64,000 nt of DNA from Cladosporium sp. IMV 00045 (lineage: Eukaryota; Ascomycota; Dothideomycetes; Cladosporiales; Cladosporiaceae), in assembly GCA_001931905.2 (NCBI GenBank), contig MSJI02000171.1, positions 1 to 64,000 of the forward strand, read 5' to 3'. Under the pieces are notes generated by a model. The model saw only the letters and a program-made list of their open reading frames with translations, searched no databases and was not told the DNA's origin. Position numbers and translations under genes: made by a program. Below, in pieces: positions 33,007-44,923 of the stretch (its first letter is position 1; each line of letters starts with the position of its first letter).

Positions 33007-33859
33007 CGCGCAGCGTTGCTAACTAACCAGTAAACGAGTGTATAGAAGTTCGCGAAGTGCGGTACGAAGCTGTGCTACCGTCGTCGCGGGACTCTACCTG
33101 ATTTTATGCCCAGCTGCGGAGATTATGCCATTGTGAAGCCCTAAATGGGCTTTTTGGGCTGTTTTGAGTATGGCATAGTTTGGGCAGTCCAGATTCCAGC
33201 CATACATGGCTTTCGCTTCAGAGTAGGGCTGAAAACGTGGGCACGAAACGGTAGTTCACACCTTGCCGGCGATCTCCCCTTTCGTCTATTTGGTGATGCC
33301 TTAGTATCCAAGGCATTCCAAAGAACTGCCAAGTCAATTCCATGCGATCCTTGTGATCATCTTTTCTGAGCTCGCCGACGATCAAAGCCCTGTCTATAGC
33401 TAGCCATGGCAAAGTTCCCAAGTCGACCCTTCTTGATCGACTCGTGCTCGCTCTGAACCTTTCTGAATTGACATATATTACACTATATGAAACGGACCAG
33501 AACTATTGGCATACGCGAGGGGGTCGAGACGTTCGAGGGTGAACCCTACATCCACACTCGGCGCTTTTTAAGCGGCCGCTGTCAACCTGAAACGGCTATG
33601 CTTGCCATAGCGCTAAGATCCCCCCGAGGCGTTCTATATGGAAACCCGCTTCGGTGAATACCTGTTCGTGGTGTTCTTGGTTGTGACTAGCGTGCAGAGC
33701 AACACATATTACAAAAGGCGCCTTCGGCCTGCGCAATTGAAGAGATTAAACCATAGGATATCGTTCTCTCGTCTCGTTTCTGTCATTCGTTTCACAATCA
33801 ATCGTTTATTCATCACATTCACTTCTACAACACACTTTCTTTCAACAAAGCCGCCCTCG
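33007..33859. other. Divergent intergenic between two secreted-protein genes
   Basis: This 853-nt region carries the promoters of the unknown secreted protein (minus) and the DUF1996 gene (plus). A TATA-like site lies at 33101-33108. I see no further gene. Confidence 0.5.
33101..33108 (-). promoter_or_regulatory. TATA-like box of the secreted-protein gene
   Basis: The minus strand reads GGGCATAAAATCAGG about 95 nt upstream of the start codon. Assigned from position and sequence only. Confidence 0.4.
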
Positions 33860-34908
33860 ATGCCCATTCACAGCTCCGTCATGCGCGCCGCCCTGCTGGC
33901 CAGTGGCCTCGCCGCACGCACTGTGTACGCCTACACCCAGGTCAATGTGGCTTCGCCTTTCATGTACAAGAACATCGATCCAATTGTCTTCCCCGGAGAA
34001 TACGACAAGTCTCACCTTCACTCCTTCTTCGGTTCCGACTCCGTCACGGTCGACACGAAGACCAGCGATGAGTTGCGCCAGGGCTGCACGAATGCCGAGA
34101 ACCCTAACGATCTGTCTGTTTACTGGGTTCCGACTTTGCTCTACCAGTCCGGCGATAACTGGGAGCCGGTCTCCGTCTCGCGCTTCAGTGCTTACTACGG
34201 CTTGGGAGACACGCCGGCTGAGATTCCGATCCCGGACGATGTGCGCATGGTAGCTGGAGATGCCATGGCTCAGTCCGTCGATGCCATGCCGTCCGAGGCC
34301 AACATCGAGTGGTTCTGTGAGAATGGACCCGAAAGCACGCCGGATGAGAACGGTTTCCCCAGCGAGACCTGTAGCACTCATCTGCAGACTTTGCTGTACT
34401 TCCCCAACTGTAAGTACTCTTGATCTGAATCGAAACATTGTGAAGATGCTAAACCATTCGTCAAGGCGTCAACCCTGACACTCTGGAGACTGCATACAAG
34501 GAAGGCCGCCCTGGAGCTTACCGCGGCTGCCCTTCAGGCATGAAGGCCATGCCTCAGTTGCGTTTCTCTATCCGCTACGACCTTCGCAAAGCTCTCCCCA
34601 ATGGATGGAGCGGCACCGCGCCCATCAAGCTTGCCAGTGGTAACGCCTACAGCTCTCACGGTGACTTCATCAACGGTTGGACCGTAGACGGAGGAAAGGG
34701 CCTGGTTGAGGCTACCAAGGAGAAGTCCAAGTACATCTCTGTCAATGGTGACCTCGGCAACGATGGTGACACGGCCAACTGCAAGACTCAGGACGCTGAT
34801 CCCGAGAACGGCACTGCTGACTACGCCGAGAGTGTTTCTGCCATGAGCAAGCGTTCCGTTTCCGCTGTTGGATGGAGCTCGCGCAACAGGTTCGCCAAGT
34901 ACCTTTGA
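33860..34908 (+). CDS. Secreted DUF1996-domain protein
   Basis: Two exons, 33860-34409 and 34466-34908, give 330 aa. A signal peptide (MRAALLASGLAARTVYA) follows a short ATG-initiated extension. The DUF1996 landmarks are ASPFMYKNIDPIVFPGEYDK, SHLHSFFGSDSVT with its H-x-H pair, CTNAENPNDLSVYWVPTLLY, and, after the intron, LRFSIRYDLRKALPNGWSGT and the SSHGDFINGW motif. DUF1996 proteins are secreted or wall-associated fungal proteins; some accumulate in stressed or fruiting tissue, and the biochemical role is unknown. The histidine-rich motifs suggest metal binding, which is an inference. The intron splits the Cys codon in FPNC-VNPDTLE. No WSC domain follows. Confidence 0.9.
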
Positions 34909-35638
34909 GCTACCAGCGCCTGATGTGGAAATTCGGCAACTGTGCTCAGATTGCAAAGACTGAACGCAAGCCTTGCGTTTGAGATACATCAATCAAGGAG
35001 AACATGGGGGGCTGAAGCAAAGTCGGCCGGTAGAAGCTTTGCAGAGAATACTTGTATAACTTATATATCTCTCAACAATGTTGTTTGGTGGATCGCTGTC
35101 AAATGTTCACCATCGATCACCCTGGATAATTTACATATTTTCAAGCAGGCAACGAACCGTGCTTCTTGTATTCTCGTGTAAGCTTTGCTACCGATGGATC
35201 TGACCAAGTCAAAGCATGATTTCTGGATTTGTAAACAATTGTATCGATACATTGCACTGTCCCACAGTTCCATTACTTAGTTCAGATGCTCTGCTGCCGA
35301 TACACTTACGTGCCTAACATCGCCAATGTATCAAGAATCCTGTTCCCTTGTTTGAGGGCATCGCACCTGGATGTGATCTAACAGTATCTACAACGCTGTG
35401 AGAACAATGTGATCGCAACCAAATGCGGTCGCTACGAGAACGAGCATTCATTTCGTTACACTCTGAGTTAAGGAATGGCTACCAAAGCAATAGAATGCAA
35501 TTGTGGGAAAAGAGTGATGGCTCGAATTGAAAGCTACCTACGTAGAACGGCATCGACTGCGGGAGCGTTACATCTCTCCTGCGAATGTGCTGCAAAAGTC
35601 CTTTCCATCTCGAGGCGTGCGACTCCCAGATAAATGAT
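34909..35638. other. Intergenic between converging genes
   Basis: 3' flanks of the DUF1996 and pectin lyase genes. No other gene is seen. A downstream intron-like GT...AG stretch after 35638 was considered for the lyase but is not needed. Confidence 0.5.
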
Positions 35639-36834
35639 TTACTGAAGCTTACCAACGCCAGCGTTGGAAGAAGAGACCTCGTCGGCGGACACAGCTTCCC
35701 AGACAGACTCGAAAGCGCCAACAGCCTCCACCGCGGCTGTGTCGGTGAAAGTGCCAAAATCGCCAGAGTCGGAAAGCGAGTTGATCTCACAGTCACGTCC
35801 AAGTGCAGAAGCACAGGATGCCGCATCACCGGCAGAAGGGACATTGAAAACGCCGCTGCCGTAGTCGAGAATGACTTGGGTAACAGGCGCCTTGCAGTCG
35901 TTGAACACGTTGCCCTCCATAAGAATTGTCGCACCGTCTTCCGCATCGAAGTTGTGGCTAGATGATGCATTAGCGAATTTCCTTGTGGACGTGTTCGAAC
36001 CCTCACTTACCCATCGTTGGATTCGAACAAGTTGTTTACAGCGTGGAGAGTGGTTCCCTTGCCGACCTTGGGAGAGCGACCGCTCGTGTTATGAAGCCAG
36101 TTGTTTGCGAGAGTCACATGGTCACCCTCTCCAATGATCATCATTGTCCAGTAGTGCTGATCGTTGCAGCTCGCGCTCCAGCTTGTCTGGCCATCGAACT
36201 CATTGTTGGTAATCGTAGCCCTCCCGCCCTCATCGTTCTGGACGACAAGCATCTGGCGACCAGTCAAAGAAATCTTCATGTGGTCGACCCAGACCAAGTC
36301 AGTGTTCCGGATTTGAATCGCATCTCCACCCCAGATATATTGAGGGTTGAGCTCAGTGATATGGAAGTTCTGGAAGATGACGTTCTCAGCACCAGAGACG
36401 ACGCGGAAACCCTTGCCTCTGACGACTCCCTTGTCTCCGACGCCCACGATGGACTTGTCCGATGCAACTTGAATGGGGTTTGTGCCGGCGACGTCGTAGG
36501 TAACCTCAACCGCAGGGTAGCTGTCACTGCACCAGTCTGCTCCATTGATAGCATCTTGGCCACTGCTGCCGCAGGTGTTGCTGTCCGGGCGGCAGCCAGT
36601 CTCGGTGGCCTCTCCTTCCGATCCCCTGAAATCGAACTCCTTGTCGATGAGAATTACACGCGGTTGGTCATCGGTGAGCCACTCGACGAGCTCATCAATG
36701 TCAGCCGGAGCAGCAGGGGTAACATCGCCGCCTCCGGTGACACCTTTTGCAGCGCCAGAGGCCGAGCCTACGACCTGGGCGCCGGCCAGGTTGGCTACGC
36801 AAGCCACCGTGGCGAAGATCGATTTAACAAGCAT
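35639..36834 (-). CDS. Secreted pectin lyase, polysaccharide lyase family 1
   Basis: Two exons, 36834-36011 and 35957-35639, encode 380 aa. The N-terminus MLVKSIFATVACVANLAGAQ is a signal peptide. The parallel beta-helix core shows the PL1 pectin-lyase motifs KSIVGVGDKGVVRGKGFRVV, ELNPQYIWGGDAIQIRNTDL with VWVDHMKISLTGRQM, NNEFDGQTSWSASCNDQHYW and LHNTSGRSPKVGKGTTLHAV, followed by NNLFESNDGHNFDAEDG. The conserved Arg of SGRSPK is present. Such enzymes cleave methyl-esterified homogalacturonan by beta-elimination. Cysteine pairs (GCRPDSNTC, CASALGRDC) fit extracellular disulfides. The C-terminus NAGVGKLQ resembles family members that end AGVGK; it could instead be a splice donor (GGTAAGC), but reading through gives the family-typical end. 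Confidence 0.93.
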
Positions 36835-37451
36835 TGTGAAAGTGCCAATGCAAAGTGGTGAACGAATGAGATAAAATGGCAAGGTTTCGAGACCAGTAAT
36901 GAAGAATTGCGACTGTATATGATGCGGAACGTCGTGCACTCAAGTATGCAATGAAGTGGGAGGAGCACCGTACATGTCATTGCTACATTGAGTCTGGCCT
37001 CCTATAACGGAGTTGCTTTTCGACATAAGCGAAGTGCTATATTCTCGAACAAGCGCTTCATGATGCCAATTCGCCAAAATGAGCCCTATCTGGCTGATAC
37101 AAGTTAGGCGCGCCAGGGAGAGTAGCCCTTCGTCTTACAAGAAGAAGGTCCCAGAGTGAGAATATCTTGGTTGCTAGGGCTCACTGCCTAGCTAAGTAGG
37201 GCTATGTGACAGACCTTCTACGACTCATGTTCCCGGGGTCCCTTATACATGAAACTGCTGGAACGGGCTTGGCATGTCACACTGGCGCTATATCTCTTAT
37301 CTTGACGAATGAAGGAAACATGCCCAGGCGGGATTTAGAAAGCCCGATGAGTCGAAGAGAAGCTTGTTGGAATCTTGTCATTAGCTGAAGAGCCAATTTT
37401 CGTGACTTTGGATGAATCTTGTTGATTCGGGCCTACTCAATCTATCGTCCA
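36835..37451. other. Intergenic upstream of pectin lyase
   Basis: 617 nt between the lyase start and the 3' end of the permease. The promoter of the lyase lies here; a TATACA on the minus strand near 36913-36918 is only a weak TATA candidate. No gene seen. Confidence 0.45.
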
Positions 37452-39238
37452 TCACCACATACGCCCCCAAAGCCTGGAAAAGAAGCTCATACCCGCCTGT
37501 CTCTCCTGCTCTCTTTCCTTGGCTTCCTCGCTTTCCCAGACAAGACACTCCTCGTCAATCTCCGCCTTACCCGTCCAGATGTCGGCCTCAGCCGATCGGA
37601 TGTACTTCGTCTTGTGCCACACCTTCCAGGCTACGAAGAGGACAACGAAATACCCGACGCCAAAGTAAGACGTGATGAAGCCCTTGGTGTCCCAAGGTGC
37701 GAACGTATCAAATCCTAGGGTCATGATGATGCAGATGCCGATCAAGATGCCCCAGTAGCCTGTGTAAGGTGCCAGAGGAGACTTGTATGGCAGAGAGCTG
37801 AAATCAATCTTCTGGGCGACGATAGCGTGATGCCAGTGTACGACGACCACGTAGGTGCATGTTTCGTTGATGACGAGTCCGGCGCTGGTAAGGCCCACAA
37901 ACCAGTCGAACACTTCGATCGCGTTGTTGGAAGTCACAAGGAAAGAGATACAAGAGATGAGGGTGACGCTCAGAACTGGAAGACAGGTCAGCATGTGAGA
38001 GGAAGGACTTGGACGGCTTCTAGCAGCCAAAACAAAAGTTGACCTACCGGCAACGTATGGGATACCTCTCTTAGAGCACTTGAGAAACATCCGTGGCGCC
38101 TGGCCGTTTTGAGCCAAAGAGTACAGTGATCGACTGGCAGTGTAGAGGAACGTGTTGCCGCAAGAGAAACCAGAGAGGAGAATCATGAAGTTGATGGCGT
38201 CCGGCAAGAACGTGGTGATGTTGAGCTTGCGGATGCCAAAGACCCATGGAGAAGAGCCTGCGCCTGGCTCGCCGTTGTCGACGGCTTCCAAGTATACGGG
38301 ATCTCTGGATGGGCAAATGATTCCGACGGCCAGCGCTCCCATGACGTACAGGCCGACCACACGCCAGACAATGAGTTTAGCCACACGTGGGATGGTGCGA
38401 CGAGGGTTGGAAATCTCTCCTGCAGAGAGGGCCAAAAAAGCAGGCCCACCGACAGTGAACACAGCGTACCTGATCGAGATCCAGATTCCGAGAAAGCGAC
38501 CAGTTGCACCATCTGCATAGTACGAGTGCATGGCATTGCCACCAGTCCAATTGCGAAAACCGTAAGCGTCGTTGTTAGGATTTCCCCCGACCATGGTGAC
38601 GAAGGTGACCATCATAAGGCCAACTAGGAGGATGACCTTGCAGGAGGCAAAGACAAATTCCGACTCGCCGTACCACCTGGAATTGTCAGTAAGAGCTTTA
38701 CCTAAGGCAAGGATTGAGAGACTTGTACTCACTTCACTGCGACAATGTTCAAGAAAACGCAGCAAGCCATCGCGATCGCGACCCAGACTCCCGGGTTGAT
38801 ATCTGTTGTCCAATACTGCATCACTGTTGCAACAGCTGAGTACTCGGTGCATACCAGCATAAGACTGGCGAAGAAGTATGTCCACCCCATGGCAAAACCC
38901 AGCGCCGGGTCAACGAGACGAGTCGCCAGGCCAAACAAGGAGCCTCGGATGGGAAGCCACGCACACATCTCTCCGACATGAAGAGTAAGTGGCCAGATGA
39001 AGCAGAGTCCGTAGAACATATATCCGAGGGTCAAGGCGATGGGTCCAGCTTTTGCGAGAACGCCTCCAATGCCAACAAACAATCCAATTCCAATTGCTCC
39101 AGCTACCGCCATGAGCTGCACATGGCGAGCAGACAGGTTCCTCTTCACGGTGGGGACGTCAATGACATCTCCAGCTTCGACTTTGGGCACGTCTTCCACG
39201 GCCGGCTCGTTGTACTTGATCTCTTGTTCGATGGCCAT
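37452..39238 (-). CDS. Amino acid permease (AAT / yeast-type family)
   Basis: Three exons, 39238-38733, 38676-38048 and 37975-37452, encode 552 aa with about 12 transmembrane helices. The start of the fold, VKRNLSARHVQLMAVAGAIG followed by GLFVGIGGVLAKAGP, is the classical helix-1 motif of fungal amino acid permeases. FTVGGPAFLALSAGEISNPR with RTIPRVAKLIVWRVV matches the conserved segment around helices 6-7 and its following loop. The second intron (72 nt, no in-frame stop) could be read through, but removing it restores PYVAVLSVTLISC. The cytosolic C-terminus is acidic and ends FFSRLWGRMW. The substrate is not determinable. Near a secreted carboxypeptidase, uptake of released amino acids is a reasonable inference. 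Confidence 0.92.
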
Positions 39239-40213
39239 GGTGGCGGCGAGTGTGGGCGGGGTGTAAGGCACGCAGCCATTCTTGCGACTCTATCCGCGAT
39301 GATATATCATCTCAACCCCGGCTTTGGAGTATGCAGGATAGCCGGACGAGGCACCGGAAAAGCAATCATAGCCTATCTCGTCTTACCGCAAGAAGAAGGG
39401 CCATGCGACATGCAGATACGGAGAATAGATATAACGATCTTGGCATCCGACTAGAAGTCTTGGTGTTCCTGTCGGGTCTCCTTGGCTTTGAATACAGCCA
39501 ACGAACTCGAAGCGTTCAGTCGGCGATCAGTCGTGGTGCGGCGAAGATACGTGATAAAGGCGTACAGATAAGATAGTCATGTGGCCAATGCCTCTTGACC
39601 CACATATGCCTCGTGGTTAATTAGTATAGCGGGCCGCCCTGGGGAAATCTGGTGAAGCAGTTTTCTTTACATAACACCTGTGGGGAGATTTCAATTCATC
39701 GTGAGCGCGCGAGATGACTGCCGGCAGCTTGCACCTCTGACTTCGCTAAATTTCCCTGCTGTCTTCTTCGCCCATTGAGACATGCCCTGTCGCTCTCAAT
39801 GGCTAATTGTATCTTCGGATTGTTGGTGTAGACCTCGGAGGGTTGAATTCGAAGCTCAACAGTTTGGAGAAGGCTCAAGTCACGTGCTTTGGACCTGCTG
39901 GCAGTGGTCACTTTCTTAATTGAGCAGAGAAATGTCTGGCTTTCATCAAGTAATTAGAAAACATCAGGGAAGCCATAGGTCTAAGAGTGGACCACCTTTC
40001 CAGCGCTCGTCGCGCAGAGGATCGCTCATTTGTAAGCAGAGAAACCAGGCCATTTGTAAGCCTACAACGGTTGAGAGGACGATGCATCAGGAACTTGGAC
40101 AGAGTCCATCTCCCAAAAGGTGTCTCATTGCAAGTCTTCTGCATAGACAAGCATTTTTTGCATCGATCAAATCTTCCATTTTCTCGTCAATACGTTCCTG
40201 AAGGATTTACGCA
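39239..40213. other. Divergent intergenic, permease / NmrA-like gene
   Basis: The promoters of both flanking genes lie here. On the minus strand a TATATC lies about 65 nt upstream of the permease start. Open frames in this stretch have no recognisable content. Confidence 0.45.
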
Positions 40214-41387
40214 ATGCACGAGAAGCGTGAAGATGTTGTCCAAACCCTCGTGGTACTCGGTGCTACCGGGAACCAAGGACGCGCCGTTCTCGAGCACTTT
40301 GCAAAGCACTCGGTTGGATTCAGCCTCCGCGGAACCACTCGGAACTCCCAGTCGAAAGCCGCACAAGAACTCCAACGCATGGGAGTAGACATGGTGGAAG
40401 CAGACCTGGAAGACCTGAACTCACTCTGTGAAGCTCTCACTGGTGCCACTCACATATTTGCAACGACAGATTCCAATCAGAACATCTTCCACGCCATCCA
40501 ACATCCAGAAGTGTTGGAGGAGGGCCAGACCCCACGCCAATTTGCGCGAGAGAAAGAGCTGCAGCAAGGGAAGAACATCACCGAAGCGGCCTCCATGACC
40601 ATCAGTCTGGAGAGGGTTAGTCTCTAAAGTCTCTCTGTATAATTCCAAAGAAGCCTTACTAATCTGAGTGAGCAGTTGGTGTGGAGCAGTCTTCCAAGTC
40701 CCCGAAAATGGAGCAACGGCCTCTATACCAAGGTCACAATGTTCGACACGAAAGAAGATATCCTCGAGATCATCAAAGCAAAGCCTGAACTTCGACACAA
40801 GACCAGTGCGCTCTTGATTGGGTTTTATGCAACAAACGCCTTGAACGTCCCAGAACTTTACGGTCCCCAAAAGGTAGGTCACAAGCTCCACTCCCACATC
40901 TCAATTGTCACTGACAGCCTTTAGCAACCAAATGGGGAATACGAGCTCGCACTGCCAATGAGCGGCGACACGCCTGTTCCAATGGCAGACTTGCAAGATA
41001 TGGGAAAGTGGGTGAAAGCCCTTTTCGAGGCTCCACCGGACCTTACACTTGTCGGAAGCACGGAAACAATGTCCTGGAAGGAATGGCTGCAATTGTGGGC
41101 GGACCGCAATTCGGTCGTCGCAAAGTATCGCCAAGCGCCACCGGCTGAGTATGAGAGCAAGATAAAAGGCATCAGTGATGCAGTCTCGGAGGAGTTCCAG
41201 TTCGTGGAACGCTTTGGGTTCACTGGCGGCAATTCAGATGCTCTGTACCCCGACCAGGTAAGTCTCTACGATTTCAGCTTGTTGGTTCAATGGCTCATTA
41301 TTACAGCTCCGTCAGAGTGGTGTTGTGATCCAACGCTCAACTATCAAGGACCATATCGCTCGATGTGACTGGTCGAGTATTCTTTGA
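40214..41387 (+). CDS. NmrA-like NAD(P)-binding protein (atypical SDR)
   Basis: Four exons, 40214-40615, 40676-40873, 40925-41257 and 41307-41387, give 337 aa. The dinucleotide-binding turn is VVLGATGNQGRAVLEHF (GxxGxxG) near residue 13, and R-T-T-R after the second strand fits the NADP-preferring pattern of NmrA relatives. LVWSSLPSPRKWSNG after the first intron corresponds to the 'F-S' strand, and HFNTK is replaced by LYTKVTMFDTKEDILEI. FYATNALNVPELYGPQ and ADLQDMGKWVKALFE match the conserved C-terminal half. Members are redox sensors or isoflavone-reductase-like enzymes; which one this is cannot be told. No signal peptide, so cytosolic. Confidence 0.85.
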
Positions 41388-41719
41388 TGCATCTGGTAAA
41401 ACAATGTTGACCGGCTTCATGGCTGTGGAAGGGATCTGCGAGGCTTCACAAGATCTTATAAGGATATGGAGTGTGCTGAAAGGCAACATGATAGTGCTTA
41501 ATTTGATTGGAACGGAGACATATATGCCTCTCAAGGAACAGAGCGTAATCGAACCTGACACTAGCTTCAGAAATAAGGCCAACGATTCATTAAAATCTAT
41601 CGATATACAACACTGTAAGTATTAAAGTGATGTGATAGCCTTCTGTGGCTCTAGGAGAACCCCTAATCGCACAACAGACTTGCCGTCCCGGCCGCTGGTA
41701 TTCTTCTGGCGTCTCACAG
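41388..41719. other. Short intergenic between converging genes
   Basis: 332 nt between the stops of the NmrA-like and beta-xylosidase genes. Nothing further is seen; an open frame crossing it starts without an ATG. Confidence 0.5.
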
Positions 41720-44077
41720 CTACTTCTGCCTCTCATCAGAAGGCCACTTAGCAACCGTAACCGCCTCTCCAGTCAAAGTGAACTTCATAACGACCGATCT
41801 CTCGTTGTTCAGCGCCAGCTCATACTCGCCAGGGTACACGACCAAATCTCCATTCTCAGCGGCCCTGGCCAGAGCTCCGACAGGGACATCAATCGCAACC
41901 GCACAGGACTTGCCAGGCGCAAGCTCAGCCTCCCGTGTGATGCCGACCAGCCATTTGATAGGTCTTGGGGCGGGACCACCGGTGGTAGAGGCAAATAGCA
42001 TGGCCGAGTAGTCGGAGGCGGTGGAGCCTGTGTTGGTGACTGTGGCATGGAAAGCGAGAAGGGGCTTCTGCTCGATGAACTCGACGTCCGGGTGCGGTTG
42101 ATTGAAGAACTCCGTGATGTTATAGGTGCTGTTGGCGGTGGTGTTGCCTGCAAGTCGCTCTTGAAACGTGGTGTAGAACAATCCGTGACCGAAAGGGTAG
42201 ACTGGCTCGCCTGTGTACCACATGTACGTTTGACCAGGGTTGCTGCCAGACGGACGGAGGTCCATGTCTAGCTGATAGAAGTCGTCGGCGTAGGATGCTG
42301 GATACTGGGTTGTGACCAGGCGCCCGGCGGGAGCTCTTTTTCCAGAGATGAGGTCGTGGAGAGCTTGTCCACCGCTCTGTCCTGGGTAACCTCCCCAGAT
42401 GATAGAATTGACGTTATCATTTGCTTTGAGCTCAGAGCTGTCGACCTGACCACCACCCATTTGCAAGACCACTACAGGCTTGCCGAGCCGACTAAGTTGG
42501 TCGATCAAATCGAGCTGGTTCCCTGGCCATCGAATATCCTCGCGATCAAGAGCTTCAGATTCGACTGTATTATCAATACCGCCGGCAAAGACGATCACGT
42601 CCGAACTACGAGCCGCCTCTAGCGCTTCCTCAAAGAACGTGGTATTTGCACTGGAGATCCCGGTACCCAGCGCATATCTGACGGTCCGACCGGAGCTTTG
42701 GAAAGCATCAAGCGGACTGATGGTGTATGGTGGTGTTGTGAAGTAGTTTCCGAGCATCTCCGTGGTCGAATTTGCATATGGTCCGATCAGAGCAACGCTT
42801 GAGTTCTGTTTCAAAGGCAAAGTGTCATCGTTCTTAAGCAGAACTATACCCTCAACGGCGGCTTCGTATGAAATGTTCCAAGAATCTGTGGTGAGAACAT
42901 CGTCCCAGCTCAAGTCGCGGTACAAGGAGCTGTTCCCATCAAAGTAGCCTTGTTGGACAAGCTGAGAGTACAGTCGAGTCAATGCTTGCTCGATGTCGTT
43001 GCGCGACACATTTCCTTGGGCGAAAGCATCCTCCAGATAATAGGCAAACTCGGTACCGCAGTCGATGTCGGTACCGGCCAAGAGCGCGGCTGCAGATCCG
43101 CCGACACGTGTGTTCGCGCTCATGTGAGGGTTGAACACGCCGTACACAGCGCCACAGTCACCAGAGACAAAGCCGTTACCAAAACCCCATGTCTCACGCA
43201 ACAAGGTCTGGAGGAAGAAAGAATTGGAGCAGCTGGCCTCGGAGTTGACAGCGTTGTACGAGCACATCAAACCTTTTGCCTTGGCTTGCATGACAGCGGT
43301 GCGGAATTGTGGTGTGAAATAGCCGGCAAGGTCCTGCTGCGTGATGTTCACGTCGTTGCCCAAGCGGCTGTGATTGTGCCATGACTCGATGTCGTAGCCG
43401 GCGAAATGCTTTGCAACCGTGACAAGCTTTGGTATGGCTGGACCAACGCCGCCTTGCATGGCAGTGATGTATTCATAGGCGTACAGCGATGTCAAGAAGA
43501 AAGCGTCTTCGCCAGGGGTCTCTTGGCCGCGTCCCCAGACAGGCGACCGGAAGCCATTGATGTTCGGCGAGTATACGTCCAAGCCATATTTACCGGCATT
43601 GCTCGCCGCTCTTCCTTGAGTGGAGATGATGGAGCCAATCTGATGGATAAGACTGCGGTTCATTGAGGCCATGGATGTGATAGGCTGAGGGAAAGCCGTC
43701 ACCCAGCTGAAATCTCCTTCATCAGGCTGGTAGAAATGGCTTAGTCCATGAAGGGCTTCGTTCCAAACTTCGTAAGGAGGCAAGCCTAGTCTCGGCACAC
43801 CTGGAGCGGTATTGACAGTGTTGTTGACAAGTTCTTCGAGAGTGAACATGGAGATCAGCGCTGATGCCCGATCCCATGCGTTGGCAGAGGTATTGCAGAT
43901 AAGGGTGCCAGCCAACGGGGAGTCTGTACAACTTGGAAAGCTGAGGGGTATCGTTTGCAAGGTCCGGTTGGTGAGCTGCGGGTTGGCGTTGGTAGTATAG
44001 TCGTAGTAGCTCATGTTGTTTTGAGCCATTGCGGCCAAAGAGAAGGTAGCTACAGCTACCGGAACGGGAAGCTGCAT
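41720..44077 (-). CDS. Secreted beta-xylosidase-type glycoside hydrolase family 3
   Basis: A single exon of 785 aa; the first ATG opens a signal peptide, MQLPVPVAVATFSLAAMA. The (beta/alpha)8 domain contains LGLPPYEVWNEALHGLSHFY, PVWGRGQETPGEDAFF, KHFAGYDIESW and the nucleophile Asp in NGFVSGDCGAVYGVFNPH near residue 307. The second domain includes IVLLKNDDTLPLK and VFAGGIDNTVESEALDREDI, then RWPGNQLDLI. A fibronectin type III-like domain closes the protein (FVEQ-like VEFIEQKPLLAFHATVTNTG). This layout matches the fungal exo-1,4-beta-xylosidases (XlnD/BxlB type) that trim xylo-oligosaccharides. More than ten N-glycosylation sequons are present. A strong TATA box lies upstream. Related alpha-arabinofuranosidase activity cannot be excluded. 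Confidence 0.94.
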   Translation of the reverse strand: MQLPVPVAVATFSLAAMAQNNMSYYDYTTNANPQLTNRTLQTIPLSFPSCTDSPLAGTLICNTSANAWDRASALISMFTLEELVNNTVNTAPGVPRLGLPPYEVWNEALHGLSHFYQPDEGDFSWVTAFPQPITSMASMNRSLIHQIGSIISTQGRAASNAGKYGLDVYSPNINGFRSPVWGRGQETPGEDAFFLTSLYAYEYITAMQGGVGPAIPKLVTVAKHFAGYDIESWHNHSRLGNDVNITQQDLAGYFTPQFRTAVMQAKAKGLMCSYNAVNSEASCSNSFFLQTLLRETWGFGNGFVSGDCGAVYGVFNPHMSANTRVGGSAAALLAGTDIDCGTEFAYYLEDAFAQGNVSRNDIEQALTRLYSQLVQQGYFDGNSSLYRDLSWDDVLTTDSWNISYEAAVEGIVLLKNDDTLPLKQNSSVALIGPYANSTTEMLGNYFTTPPYTISPLDAFQSSGRTVRYALGTGISSANTTFFEEALEAARSSDVIVFAGGIDNTVESEALDREDIRWPGNQLDLIDQLSRLGKPVVVLQMGGGQVDSSELKANDNVNSIIWGGYPGQSGGQALHDLISGKRAPAGRLVTTQYPASYADDFYQLDMDLRPSGSNPGQTYMWYTGEPVYPFGHGLFYTTFQERLAGNTTANSTYNITEFFNQPHPDVEFIEQKPLLAFHATVTNTGSTASDYSAMLFASTTGGPAPRPIKWLVGITREAELAPGKSCAVAIDVPVGALARAAENGDLVVYPGEYELALNNERSVVMKFTLTGEAVTVAKWPSDERQK

Positions 44078-44160
44078 GATGGGCAATCGAAGAAAGCTCC
44101 AAATCAGCGATCGAAGTTTCGTAGCATAAGCGCATGTTTTCTCGTGATTCTTGTCAATGG

Positions 44161-44168
44161 CTTTTATA
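44161..44168 (-). promoter_or_regulatory. TATA box of the GH3 beta-xylosidase gene
   Basis: TATAAAAG on the minus strand, 84-91 nt upstream of the start codon: the best TATA match in the window and typical of an inducible secreted enzyme. Confidence 0.6.
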
Positions 44169-44821
44169 CCAGTTTCACTGCTCTCAAGATCTGGAGGATC
44201 GACACTTAGGCAAAAGCCACAGCCGGCTAAGCATTCGTCAATGATCTTAGTCGAGGCTTAAAGTGTATAACTCCTCTTTGTGATGAACGGTAGATGGTGC
44301 CGATTTCCGATGTCTCCGCGTCTCCTCAGATCGTCCCCGCAGTTATGGACGTATTTCAGCCTGAAGTGATGAGACATTCATGTCAACCAGGATAATCAGA
44401 TAAGTCATATCCTGTGCAGCATCTAACAACATCTGAGGAATAAAGCCACCGCACATCTGCTTGTTCAGCTCCATTTCGCTGAGATACTTATCGGCTACCA
44501 TACTGCACTCAGACACTAATCCCAGCAAGAGGCCTCGATGATGGCCGATTGCAACAACTGATGCAAGCTGATACAGCGCGGCCATACAGAGGCAAGCTTG
44601 CCTTGGTGCAGTGTCATGTTCCCAGGACCACTCTTGGTTGCACATCGCTGCAAGTAAGACGAGCGTGATGTTTCAAGCCATTCCATGCAAGGTGGTGTAT
44701 GGCTGTCTGGCTATATCATAGGATTACATTGAACTGGTGGCACGAGCATTGCAGCTCGGAATTCGTTAGCTGATAGGGTTGGCTACTGTTGCCACGTCAG
44801 CTCTGATACATCGCTGAATGG

Positions 44822-44829
44822 TATAAATA
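44822..44829 (+). promoter_or_regulatory. TATA box of the CHAT-domain gene
   Basis: TATAAATA in the context GAATGGTATAAATAAGGG, about 100 nt before the start codon. It implies a leader of roughly 65-70 nt, ending CAACACAACATGG. Confidence 0.6.
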
Positions 44830-44923
44830 AGGGAGGGAGTGGTGAACTTTCTCTAGGTCTCTTCGAGATCAAGTTCAAACCAGAGCAGACATCCAGATTT
44901 CACAGCCTCGTCCTCAACACAAC

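Larger units (their letters stand above)
44078..44923. other. Divergent intergenic, beta-xylosidase / CHAT gene
   Basis: 846 nt holding both promoters, with TATA boxes at each end. A 100-aa ATG frame on the minus strand (44645-44343) lies inside. It has hydrophobic helices and several cysteines but no recognised family, and is not called as a gene. Confidence 0.45.

Noticed and set aside
35983..36861. 292-codon plus-strand frame opposite the pectin lyase
   Set aside because: Antisense shadow: the minus strand carries all PL1 motifs and a signal peptide.
44343..44645. 100-aa minus-strand ATG frame between xylosidase and CHAT genes
   Set aside because: It could be a small gene or transcription-factor relic, but no motif, signal peptide or promoter supports it.
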